From the NCBI GenBank assembly GCA_964035575.1, contig OZ037847.1:310001-374000 (forward strand): a stretch of 64,000 bases of DNA, given 5' to 3'. Position 1 is the first letter of the stretch. The number at the start of each line of letters is the position of its first letter. The notes beneath the pieces were generated by a model. It saw only the letters and a program-made list of their open reading frames with translations. It ran no database searches and was not told the DNA's origin. The DNA comes from Rhynchopus sp. YZ270_cl-10. Its lineage: Eukaryota > Euglenozoa > Diplonemea > Diplonemida > Diplonemidae. Below, piece after piece: positions 51,645-62,137 of the stretch. The position numbers were made by a program, and so were the translations under genes.

Positions 51645-52366
51645 GACCGTAGTTTAGGTGTAGGCATGTGGTGGTGTGTGTGGGTTGGCGGGAGAGGCGG
51701 TAACAAAGTTGGTGGAAAAGAGGAGCAGGCTTCGCGCTAACTTTTGGAAAAAAATCTGAAAAATCGTGTTTCGGGCCCAAAAAAACGACCTCTTGGGCGG
51801 AAAAAGGATGTTTACGCACTTTTTGAGACCGGGGTTTCTTTACTAACACCAGAGGAATCTCATAGTTCAGAGTACGGGTACTTTAGAGTGTTTTCACACA
51901 CACATGTGACCCCACCGTGGAGAGCAATCAGCTCGCGCAATCAAAAGAAAGCAGAGAAAAGGGAAAAGAAAGAAAGAAAAAAGTTGGGTACCGTGCGCCT
52001 GCGGCGCTACCTGTTCCCAGTCAAAACACCACAATTTCAACTGAATTTGGGTTTTCAGACTGAAAATGCCCCTTGTTTAGGAGTATGGGTTCATATTTTG
52101 TGAAAATGTAAGTCACCAAAATTTTGTCCATTTTTCCGAATATGCCCCACCACAAGCCGGGATTGGCTCGGAAATGCCACAAAACACTGTTTTTTCACCC
52201 CCAGACGTAAGGCTATTTGACGTGCGTTTTTTTGGGCCCGAAACACGATTTTTCAGATTTTTTTCCAAAAGTTAGCGCGAAGCCTGCTCCTCTTTTCCAC
52301 CAACTTTGTTACCGCCTCTCCCGCCAACCCACACCACCACATGCCTACACCTAAAATACGGTCAAA
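51645..52366. mobile_element. hAT-like unit within an 81-bp outer inverted repeat
   Basis: Inner element 51726-52286 (561 bp): ends CAGGCTTCGCGCTAACTT and mirror, the single-unit relative of 16609-18372. Outside it both flanks continue the symmetry for about 81 more bases (TGACCGTA.TTTAGGTGTAGG at 51645 and its mirror to 52366), so no direct target duplication is visible around the inner part. This is either one element with long ends or a hAT unit captured in a palindrome. Confidence 0.75.
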
Positions 52367-52424
52367 ATACAATCAAAATACAATCAAAATACAATCAAAA
52401 TACAATCAAAATACATCAAAATAC
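52350..52424. repeat. 11-bp minisatellite (AAAATACAATC)n
   Basis: About six units with shortened ones at the edge. It forms the left flank of the TIR element at 52425. Confidence 0.85.
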
Positions 52425-53529
52425 CATACAATGCAACGAGGCCGAGTCGGCCTCGCCAAGGACTGAAAATAAATACTCAGGCGTGCCTGAGGCGTACTCG
52501 GGATTAGTTACGTTTAAGTACGCCTCAGGCACGCCTGGGTATATTTATATTTCTTACCAGCATTTTGGTCATGAACAAAAAAGTATTTACCCCCAAATTT
52601 TGTGGCTTTCGATTCAGACGTAGCAAAATCTTTCAAATGCGGGGTCGCACGATGAAAAATGTGCCTCTGGGCCGAGCGAGTCGAAAAAATGAAAAGGGTT
52701 CGCTAAGCTTTGGTGCTGATGATATATATTTTGGTGGTACCTTCGGGTATTTCATTGATTCAAGAATCATTGTAAACAAATCTCGGGGGTGCTTTTCGAC
52801 TGGGTCCCTTCGGGGCCCAACTTGATGCAAGACGGAAGAGGCTCATACAAGGCTGGACCCTCTAACACTAGAGAGATCCCATCGAGATCCCAGAATTTTA
52901 CACAGGCCTCCTTGATCCACAGACCACAACTCTATTTTGAGTACAACTATGGGGTGGCCAAAGGACTTTTTTATACTTTTTTATACCCGAGGTATGACTC
53001 ATCTTCTGCGAAGCCTCTTTTTAGGAGGCAGTTTACTGTAAGCAGTAACCATGATATTTTTCCACTAAAAATATCTTGCGACCCCGCAATTTTCTCAGCA
53101 GGACACCGAAAGTTGATTTCAGCACATTTCAGGGGGCGGAGGAAATACATGGCATGCCTTAGAAACGTGATGACCTGTGCGTAATAATTTTATATATCAG
53201 CAGAAATATGAAATCGGGTATACTTTCCCCTGGTTTTGGTACAAACTTAAAGTCACGCATTTTTTGCTAAAAAAATTGTCCGACCCCGGAATTTTTTCAG
53301 ATCGCTCCGGAAATGCATCAGAGGCCCTTTTTGCGGGGGGGGAAATACACACCAGGCGCCTGAAACGCAAGTATGCGTTGATATATACTCAGGCGTGCCT
53401 GAGGCGTACTTAAACGTAACTAATCCCGAGTACGCCTCAGGCACGCCTCAGTGACGCCTCAGGCACGCCTCAGATATATTTTCCAGATACGAGTATTTTC
53501 AGGCGTACCCGGCCTCGTTGCATTGTATG
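52425..53529. mobile_element. Six-base-target TIR element, copy A
   Basis: Ends CATACAATGCAACGAGGCC at 52425 and mirror ending at 53529, flanked by AAATAC on both sides (52419-52424, 53530-53535). Strong subterminal hairpins of TCAGGCGTGCCTGAGG type occur near both ends. 1105 bp with no transposase-like frame. Two more copies lie at 53567 and 59531. Confidence 0.9.
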
Positions 53530-53566
53530 AAATACATATTAAAATACAGAATCAAAATACTGTATT

Positions 53567-55505
53567 CATACAATGCAACGAGGCCGGGTACGCCTGAAAA
53601 TACTCATGTCTGGAAAATATATCTGAGGCGTGCCTGAGGCGTCACTGAGGCGTGCCTGAGGCGTACTCGGGATTAGTCACGTTTAAGTACGCCTCAGGCA
53701 CGCCTGAGTATATATCAACACATACTTGCGTTTCAGGCGCCTGGTGTGTATTTTTTCCCCGCAAAAAGGGCCTCTGATGCATTTCCGGAGCAATCTGAAA
53801 AAATTCCGGGGTCGGACAATTTTTTTAGCAAAAAATGCGTGACTTTAAGTTTGTACCAAAAACCAGGGGAAAGTATACCCGGTTTCATATTTCTGCTGAT
53901 ATCACGTATGGCAAATGATAATATATTATGCGCTATTATGAGATCTCATAATACATGTGCTATTATGCGCTATTATGTGCTATTATGCGCTATTATGCGC
54001 CAATTATGCGGCGTTATGCGCTCATTATGTGCCGTACCCCCCACCCCCCCACCCAAAAAAAGTCGCTCAGAAGTGGTCAAAAGTGCCCAAAACCGGGCGG
54101 AATTCGATTTTGGGGTACAAATGGGCCTATGGTGTGGTTTTTATTGACTTCAGGGGGGTTTCTTTGATTTATTACCTACTTCACGTTTTTTGACGGCTTA
54201 AGATACCTTGGGTGGGAAAACCTTTGGTACCAGGTGCTTGACACTTTTTGAAACATGGTTCTAAGTTCCACCAAGTCCCTCTAAACACCCCGAAACCGCC
54301 TGGGTACCCCTCGGGATAGGTTCTGGGGTGAAAATATGTGGCTTTGGGGGCTTTTCTGGCCCCTGGCTCACACTGAGGCGTGATGGATGTGTGAGTTGCT
54401 CTATCTACGGGGGGTGGGCAGGTACAAGTTGTATGTACATTTTTGAAAAAAGCAGATACGGGGCTTCTTGAGGCTCAAAACTGCTCAAAACCGGGCGCAG
54501 ATGGATTTTTGGACATCTGAGGGTGGTATTTTCTGGTTTGGGGCATTGGGGTAGGGCACATAATGAGCACATAATGAGCACATAATAGCGCATAATCATT
54601 ATGCGCTATTATGTGCTATTATGCGCTATTATGCGCTATTATGCATTATGCGATTATTATGAGCGCGCATAATAGCGCATAATGATCTCATAATTTATTA
54701 TGAGATCTCATAATAAATTATCATTTGCCATACGTGTGATATATAAAATTATTATGCACAGGTCATCACGTTTCTAAGGCATGCTATGTATTTCCTCCGC
54801 CCCCTGAAATGTGCTGAAATCAACTTTCGGTGTCCTGCTGAGAAAATTGCGGGGTCGCAAGATATTTTTTGTGTAAAAATATCATGGTTACTGCTTACAG
54901 TAAACTGCCTCCTAAAAAGAGGCTTCGCAGAAGATGAGTCATACCTCGGGTATGTGTAAAAAAGTCCGTTGGTCACCCCATAGTTGTACTAAAAATAGAG
55001 CTGTGGTCTGTGGATCAAGGAGGCCTGTGTAAAATTCTGGGATCTCGATGGGATCTCTCTAGTGTTAGAGGGTCCAGCCTTGCATGAGCCTCTTCCGTCT
55101 TGCATCAAGTTGGGCCCGAAGGGACCTAGTCGAAAAGCACCCCCGAAATTTGTTTCCAATGATTCTTGAATCAATGAAATACCCGAAGGTACCACCAAAA
55201 TATATATCATCAGCACCAAAGCTTAGCGAACCCTTTTCATTTTTTTCGACTCGCTCGGCCCAGAGGCACATTTTTCATCGTGCGACCCCGCATTTGAAAG
55301 ATTTTGCTACCTCTGAATCGAAAACCACAAAATTTGGGGGTAAATACTTTTTTGTTCATGACCAAAATGCTGGTAAGAAATATAAATATACTCAGGCGTG
55401 CCTGAGGCGTACTTAAACGTAACTAATCCCGAGTACGCCTCAGGCACGCCTGAGTATTTATTTTCAGGCCTTGGCGAGGCCGACTCGGCCTCGTTGCATT
55501 GTATG
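53567..55505. mobile_element. Six-base-target TIR element, copy B (inverted, interrupted)
   Basis: Same ends as copy A but reversed relative to it; flanking duplication TGTATT (53561-53566, 55506-55511). Removing the nested element leaves 1099 bp that match copy A throughout. Copies A and B lie 37 bp apart in opposite orientation, giving a palindrome of about 2 kb. Confidence 0.9.
53903..54736. mobile_element. Nested TIR element inside copy B
   Basis: 834 bp with ends CACGTATGGCAAATGATAAT and mirror, flanked by TGATAT (53897-53902, 54737-54742). Comparison with copy A shows the empty site (ctgctgatatataaaatt) exactly. The ends are built from ATTATGCGC and AGATCTCATAAT units that form further palindromes. 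No coding capacity. Confidence 0.92.
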
Positions 55506-55563
55506 TGTATTATAAGTGTATTTTAATATTAAAATACATCAAAATACATTAAAATACATTACT

Positions 55564-55896
55564 GGGGGGGGTCGAATAGAAGCCCCCCCCCCCCTTGTAT
55601 TCACCATGTCAGCGCTTTTTTTAGGGGGGTTTTCAAACATAAAATTATTGTATAAATATTTTATGATCTGTTGAATACAAGTCCCTAAAAGGATTTTGCA
55701 TGTCGCAAAAAATTATTTTTTTTACAGTATGCTAAATACAAGTCCCTACACTGGAGTACCCCCTACTGGTACTCCGTGTAGGGACTTGTATTCTAAAATA
55801 TATTTTATGAAAACGGCCAAAATAAAAGGGGGACTTGTATTTGGCGGGGACTTGTATTCAGCAGGGGACTTGTATTCGCCCCCCCCCCCCCCCCCC
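55564..55896. mobile_element. Short element with GAATACAAGTCCC repeats
   Basis: Starts in a G run (GGGGGGGTCGAATAGAAGCC) and ends in a C run (CAGGGGACTTGTATTCGCCC), imperfect inverted ends. Inside are five or more GAATACAAGTCCC motifs in both orientations and a hairpin at 55735-55795 (arms TACAAGTCCCTACAC). Boundaries are approximate because of the homopolymers. Confidence 0.6.
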
Positions 55897-57085
55897 TAGG
55901 TGGGGGCAAAACCTTCAGGACGGGTGAGGCATTTTGACTTTTTTGGACTTCCGCGCAAAGTACCCACAAACCACCCCTCATACACCCCCAGAAATGGGTC
56001 AGAAACACCCTGTGACCCGAAAATCCATGATAAGGGCACCTCAGAATATGAAAAAATGCAAAAAAATAGTGAAAAAGTGGCCTTTTGACGGTTTTGGCCA
56101 TGTTGGGTAAAATGACCATTTTTGGACAAAAAAATCAAAAAAACAGCAAAATTTCGACATCATGACAGCTGCTTGGGCACAAAACTACCCCAGGGAGGTC
56201 CTGTGAGTCCATTCCGACCTGTTTTGGACACTTTAGGTACTTTTTTTGGCCGTTTTTTGGCGTTTTTAGGTGAAAAAAGATCCCCTGACTATCCCCTGGC
56301 AGCCCTGGGCCGCGACTTGCGCCCTGCTTTTGGACCCCCTCTGGGCCAAAAAATGGGTGAAAACCCCCGAAAAAGCACTCCGGGAACCCAGATAGTTCCA
56401 AATATCCACTAGAAACCCACCCAAACACCTCAAAAACATGCCAGAAAAACATTTTCAAAAACACACTTTTTCAAATAAGTCATTATGGAACCTGCCCAGA
56501 TGAACTTTTTGAAAAAAGTGTGTTTTTGAAAATATTTTTCTGGCATGTTTTTGAGGTGTTTGGGTGGGTTTCTAGTGGATATTTGGAACTATCTGGGTTC
56601 CCGGAGTGCTTTTTCGGGGGTTTTCACCCATTTTTTGGCCCAGAGGGGGTCCAAAAGCAGGGCGCAAGTCGCGGCCCAGGGCTGCCAGGGGATAGTCAGG
56701 GGATATTTTTTGACCTCAAAACACCAAAAAAAACACCAAAAAGGGCGATAAATGTGTTCAAAACAGGTCGGAATGGACTCGCGGGACATTTTTGGGGCAT
56801 ATTTGTGCCCAGACAGGCCTAATGATGACAAAATTTTGCTTTTTTTTTGAAATATTGGTCAAAAATGGCCATTTTGACCAATATGGCCCAAACGGCCAAA
56901 ATGGTCTATTTTTGCTATTTTTTTCCATTTTTTTGTATCTCTGGGGTGTCTCACCTATAGAACACCCCCAAACCACACCCCAAAACCATCTCTGACCCGA
57001 AATTTTCGGTGGTTTGCGGGTACTTTGCGCGTAAATCCAAAAAAATCGAAATGCCTCAAAAAAATAGGGGTTTTGCCCCCACCTA
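55897..57085. mobile_element. 1.2-kb foldback element
   Basis: Ends TAGGTGGGGGCAAAACC and its mirror at 57085. The two arms (about 55897-56490 and 56500-57085) are inverted copies over nearly their whole length; for example, the block at 56160-56460 is repeated in reverse at 56520-56820. Frames on both arms encode the same spurious peptides in opposite orientation. Both outer flanks are C runs. Confidence 0.85.
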
Positions 57086-57102
57086 CCCCCCCCCCCCCCC
57101 CC

Positions 57103-57937
57103 CTAGGCATAGGTGCCCGGCGAGTTAAAACAACTCGGCAACTCGCCCAAATTCGGCCAACAACTCGCCCATTTTTTTTGGGCGAGTTGTTTTTTTTTGG
57201 GATTTTTTATGGCTACAAAAACACAGGTACACAGGTACACAGGTACACAGGTACACAGGTACACAGGTACACAGGTACACAGGTACACAGGTACACCACA
57301 TCACGTTTTATCTTGTGCATCCCACGCTTCACAGCTGGTCTGTGAATGTGCGCTTTGTGTGGTTTTGTGTATCCCAAAGGAAGTCGTCGCCCAAAGCATT
57401 TTGACTAAACGTGTGAACGTTGTGAACCTGGAATCGATAGCAGACAGGAAAAGAGGATGGGCAGGCAGCGCCTGCCCGACCTGTGTGAAGTGAATCAGTG
57501 ATTGCCTGACAGATGTCTGGGGAACCGTGTGTTCTGTGTGGGTATCCATGTACGGAGTATATCCCATTCCCCCCAGCAATTACCAAAAACCGTGAGTGTG
57601 CACGGTGGCCCATGGACCACCACGACCTAGTTACCACCTATGACTAGTCATATGACAAGGTGCATGTAATGAGTGGCGTTTGGCCTTAGCCCTGGTTGTT
57701 TTTCTTGAGATCATGTGTTGTACCAACGTTACATGTGTGTAACCTTACAACGTCACCTCCCATCCCTGTATGTTTTTGCCTGTAAAAATGGGCGAGTTGT
57801 GGCCGAGTTGTGGCCGAGTTGTGCCGAGTATAGGGCGAGTTGTGGCCGAGTTGTCCGAGTTTTGGGCGAGTTGTTAGGTGAAATCGTAAAGTTCCGACAA
57901 CTCGCCCAAAAACGACTCGGCGGGCACCTATGCCTAG
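57103..57937. mobile_element. TIR element with CAACTCGCC subterminal repeats
   Basis: Ends CTAGGCATAGGTGCCCG at 57103 and mirror to 57937. Many CAACTCGCC / GGCGAGTTG motifs lie near both ends, pointing inward and outward. An 8-bp array lies inside (57223-57296). Flanked by C run on the left and G run on the right. 835 bp, non-coding. Confidence 0.82.
57223..57296. repeat. 8-bp tandem array (ACAGGTAC)n
   Basis: Nine units with no variation, inside the element at 57103-57937. Confidence 0.95.
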
Positions 57938-59339
57938 GGGGGGTCACATCCCATGTTAAAAGTGAGGACACCGACCAAAAAAATTTTTTTTTGAGAAAAA
58001 AATGGACATCACCCTGAAAAACCAGAAAATATGGTCCCCAGGTGACCTACAATTCAATTCCGCCTGGTTTTGGACACTTCTGAGCACTTGTGGGGGTCTA
58101 ATTCGAATTTTTCAAAAAAAAAAATAACGGCCTGGGACAGGGTTTGTACTTTGGCACCTTTCAAATCGGGGTACAATCAAAACCCATTAAAAACACCGTT
58201 GGAACGCATTGAGAGGGCGGAAAAAGTACCGGGGACACTGGATTGGCAGTTCTACGCCAAGTCCGGTCTAAAATCCTTGTGTAGGCGCAGTGGAATGGCA
58301 GTAAAGGCAAAGCGCCGTATACACTGTGGAGTAGGCCTGCTGAAGGTGTCCTCAGAGGCGATTCTGCAAGCCCTGGGGAGATTGGGTTTAAGAAAACACG
58401 CGAAAAGGGGAGGAAAGTGACGTGTGTGGCATTGGGCCTCCCACGCGTCCTCCTCGCGGGTCATTGCGTATTGCTTGTCGTCAAGCAGTCTGGCCTTGCC
58501 ACATTGGAGCAGTGTGCCTAAGTTCCCAATACGGCGTTCCTTGTCCCTGTGAGCTTTGAGGACGCCCCGCTCTTGCCGCTATATTTTGTGGCGTGCCTGT
58601 CCGTCTTCAGGAGGGATATCTCTTTCCTCCCACAATAATCTGAGTGTGGGGTCTGAAGAAGATAAAGAAGACGAGGCAGATGCGGGGCGGTGCTTTAGTC
58701 GAGTCTATGACTAGATATCCATATACGTGGCTAGTACAGGGCTATTGCAGACTGAACTGCAAAACCAAGGGGAGGAATTGGGCATTGCAATATCTGGAAA
58801 GTCATACGAGGTGATTCTTTTAAAAGGAAGGTACCCTGAGGGACCGGGTGAGGCAGTGACGGCAGATCTGCTCGATAATTTACACCTGACTAATTTTCCT
58901 CCCTAAATTGATCACTCCCTGGCCTATTAATGGTGTGGGTACCTAAGCGCGTGTATACATTGGTCACTACGACCCACAAAATACAGATGCCAGGTGACCG
59001 TCTTGTCTTGTTTTGGCTGTATTCAAACGCAATTAGATGACATTAGTCAAGATGTATCCTTTACTTCCTAAAATATGAGTCATGGGCTGTTGCCATGGCC
59101 ATATCTCGTTTATGTGCTAAAAAATAGGAATAAGCAAGGTACAGACCCTGTCCCAAGACCCCTTTTTTTTTCGGAATTTTGATTTTCTGGTCACTTCCGG
59201 TCACTATTTTTGGTATTTTCGGGCCTCCAGGACGTTTTCCGGGGGGTCTTGGGTAGTGACTTGTGGGGTCGGACACTGCGCTGCGCGTAGAATTCAAAAA
59301 CCCTGAAAAAATGCATTGTCCTCCCCTTGTGACCCCCCC
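57938..59339. mobile_element. 1.4-kb element with degenerate long inverted ends
   Basis: Outer ends GGGGGGTCACA and TGTGACCCCCC. Similarity between the ends continues imperfectly for about 200 bp, including GGGACAGGGTTTGTACTTTG against GGGACAGGGTCTGTACCTTG (reverse). The central kilobase is GC-richer with a 116-codon plus frame (58070-58420, QFYAKSGLKSLCRRSGMAVK...), which I cannot match to a transposase. It may be a remnant coding region. Confidence 0.6.
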
Positions 59340-59530
59340 TACCCCCCCCCCCCCCCCCCCCCCCAGTAAAATACATTAAAATACATTAAAATACATTAAA
59401 ATACATTAAAATACATTAAAATACATTAAAATACATTAAAATACATTAAAATACATTAAAATACATTAAAATACATTAAAATACATTAAAATACATTAAA
59501 ATACATTAAAATACATTAAAATACATGTAT
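59340..59530. repeat. C run followed by 10-bp minisatellite (AAAATACATT)n
   Basis: A 24-base C run at about 59342-59364, then about sixteen perfect AAAATACATT units to 59525, ending at the insertion point of copy D. Confidence 0.93.
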
Positions 59531-60625
59531 CATACAATGCAACGAGGCCGAGTCGGCCTCGCCAAGGCCTGAAAATAAATACTCAGGCGTGCCTGAGGCG
59601 TACTCGGGATTAGTTACGTTTAAGTACGCCTCAGGCACGCCTGAGTATATTTATATTTCTTACCAGCATTTTTGTCATGAACAAAAAAGTATTTCCCCCC
59701 AAATTTTGTGGGTTTCGATTCAGAGGTAGCAAAATCTTTCAAATGCGGGGTCGCACGATGAAAAATGTGCCTCTGGGCCGGGCGAGTCGAAAAAATGAAA
59801 AGGGTTCGCTAAGCCTTGGTGCTGATGATATATATTTTGGTGGTACCTTCGGGTATTTCATTGGTTCAAGAATCATTGGAAACAAATTTCGGGGGTGCTT
59901 TTCGACTGGGTCCCTTCGGGCCCAACTAGATGCAAGACGGAAGAGGCTCATACAAGGCTGGGCCCTCTAACACTAGAGAGATCCCATCGAGATCCCAGAA
60001 TTTTACACAGGCCTCCTTGATCCACAGACCACAGCTCTATTTTTAGTACAACTATGGGGTGACCAAAGGTCTTTTTTACACATACCCGAGGTATGACTCA
60101 TCTTCTGCGAAGCCTCTTTTTAGGAGGCAGTTTACTGTAAGCAGTAACCATGATATTTTTCCACCAAAAATATCTTGCGACCCGCAATTTTCTCAGCAGG
60201 ACACCGAAAGTTGATTTCAGCACATTTCAGGGGGCGGGGGAAATACATGGCATGACTTAGAAACGTGATGACCTGTGCATAATTTTTATATATCAGCAGA
60301 AATATGAAACCGGGTATACTTTCCCCTGATTTTTGGTACAAACTTAAAGTCACGCACTTTTTGCTAAAAAAATTGTCCGACCCCGGACTTTTTTCAGATC
60401 GCTCCGGAAATGGATCAGAGGCCCTTTTTGCGGGGAATAAATACACACCAGGCGCCTGGAACGCAAGTATGCGTTGATATATACTCAGGCGTGCCTGAGG
60501 CGTACTTAAACGTGACTAATCCCGAGTACGCCTCAGGCACGCCTCAGTGACGCCTCAGGCACGCCTCAGATATATTTTCCAGATATGAGTATTTTCAGGC
60601 GTACCCGGCCTCGTTGCATTGTATG
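59531..60625. mobile_element. Six-base-target TIR element, copy D
   Basis: Ends as in copy A, same orientation as A, flanked by ATGTAT (59525-59530, 60626-60631). It aligns with copy A over its whole 1095 bp with scattered substitutions. Confidence 0.9.
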
Positions 60626-61049
60626 ATGTATTTGGTGTATTATAAAACTGAAAATTCATAATACACCCATCCCTAGGGTGTGAGGAGGTGGGGGATGGGG
60701 GGAAGGAAATGAATCAGGCTTTTCGTGATAAATACTGGCCGCGTACGTATACGTTTGTTGCTTTTTTTTTGTGGATTTTTTTTCGAAAATGTCGCTTTTG
60801 TAGAAGGGGAAAAAAAAAATGTACACAAAAACCCCCAGACAATACTATCCAACTGATCTTGATAACATTCTCAAGGAAAGATTAGTGTGTGTGTTTTTTT
60901 TTTTCTCGTTGAACGCACCCAAATAGTGGTAGAAATCTATTTGGGCGCAAAAGTGAATAGGAAATACTTTTATACAAGATCTTTATCGGTGGCTTTCGTT
61001 ACAATAGTATCCGGTTTCTTATCACAATGCATAGAAGGACATACTTTGT

Positions 61050-61227
61050 AGTCCACCTGAGTCCGCCGGAGTCCGCCCTGAGTTGAGACGGACTATGGCG
61101 GACTTTGAAAGTCCGTCTCAAATCCGCCAAAACTCGGGCCGAGTCTGGGCAGACTCAGTCAAAACTCCGTCTCAACTCGGGCGGGGTCTTGGTGGAATTT
61201 TTTTTTTTTGGAGGACTCAGGCGGACT
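61050..61227. mobile_element. 178-bp miniature inverted-repeat element
   Basis: Ends AGTCCACCTGAGTCC and mirror AGTCCGCCTGAGTCC. The interior is full of GTCCGNCTCA-like units in both orientations. No target duplication seen. Confidence 0.65.
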
Positions 61228-61288
61228 GAAGAAGTATGGAAGGAGGGGGGAAAAGATGTTGGTCAGATTGATAATCAGTCACCAAATA

Positions 61289-61609
61289 CCGCGTTTGGAA
61301 ATATTATGGACCGAATAAATAAAGAAACAAAATATTATGGACCGAATTAATTATGGTACGTTTGAGGTTTTTGAGTTTCATTTGGTACTTAATTCGGTCC
61401 ATAATGTTTTGGGGGGCAATTTTTTTTGTATTTGTCCCCCGAGGAAAGGGCGAATCTTATTTTTTTGACAAGTACTTTTTTGCCCAGAACGATATGAATC
61501 GAATTAATATTTGGTTCGGGTTATTGTTGGACCGAATTAATTATGGTATGTTTGAAGTTTTTTCGGGACATTTGGTACTTAATTCGATCCATAATATTTC
61601 CAATCGCGG
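61289..61609. mobile_element. 321-bp TIR element in a TA site
   Basis: Ends CCGCGTTTGGAAATATTATG and mirror (one or two changes), flanked by TA on both sides, as in Tc1/mariner-type insertion. Two internal palindromes of about 70 bp, with arms GGACCGAATTAATTATGGTA and a mirror, at 61337-61402 and 61529-61592. Confidence 0.75.
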
Positions 61610-61835
61610 TAATAAAGGTAGATGATGTACTTTGGCAGCTTTTCCACGCACAAAAATATGTGCAGAAACATGCCCAACGTAGTGGAGAGAAATAACAGCA
61701 ACTCTGGTTCTGGACATAGAGTGCCTTGTACAGACAATCAAGTCTCGGTGTAGGGAGGGGCTTTAACCGTATAGATACGCCCCATAAACGTTGTACACTT
61801 GGTTCAAAGGATTTCAAAAAAAAAAAACTGTAGTT

Positions 61836-61876
61836 GACTGACCCACGTACGATGCCAGCCATCTGGATGAAAGCGC
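61836..61876 (-). repeat. H2 hairpin copy
   Basis: Minus strand: GCGCTTTCATCCAGAT, arm GGCTGG, loop CATCGTACGTGGG, arm TCAGTC. Upstream GCCGCGGGGTATTTG also resembles the flank of the copy at 9353. Confidence 0.75.
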
Positions 61877-61936
61877 AAATACCCCGCGGCCTACAGCAGT
61901 TTAAAAATAAATGCGAAGTTCACAAATAGTTTGCAC

Positions 61937-61961
61937 GATGATCCAGCATCGCATGATCACC
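61937..61961 (-). repeat. H1 hairpin copy
   Basis: Minus strand: GGTGATC / GATCATC, seven contiguous pairs including the G-U, loop ATGCGATGCTG. Confidence 0.65.
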
Positions 61962-62081
61962 AGGGTTTTCCTATCTAAAAGCGAAGATTTTTTCATCAAA
62001 TTATCTGGGGGGGAGAAAATTTGAAAGATTTATGGCCGTTTTTGCCATGGTAGGTCTTCAAGAATTTCAATGGATAAAAAG

Positions 62082-62137
62082 AGGTTGAAAAGTGCAAAAA
62101 AAAAACAACGTCACATACGGGGGAGACGCAGGCACTA
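62082..62137 (-). repeat. H3 family copy
   Basis: Minus strand: AGTGC / GCACT closing stem, interior CTGCGTCTCCCCCG, tail TTTTCAACC. Confidence 0.6.

Noticed and set aside
51645-60631. LTR-type or virus-like element
   Set aside because: I see no long direct terminal repeats, no reverse transcriptase, integrase or capsid-like frame. All boundaries found are inverted repeats typical of DNA transposons.
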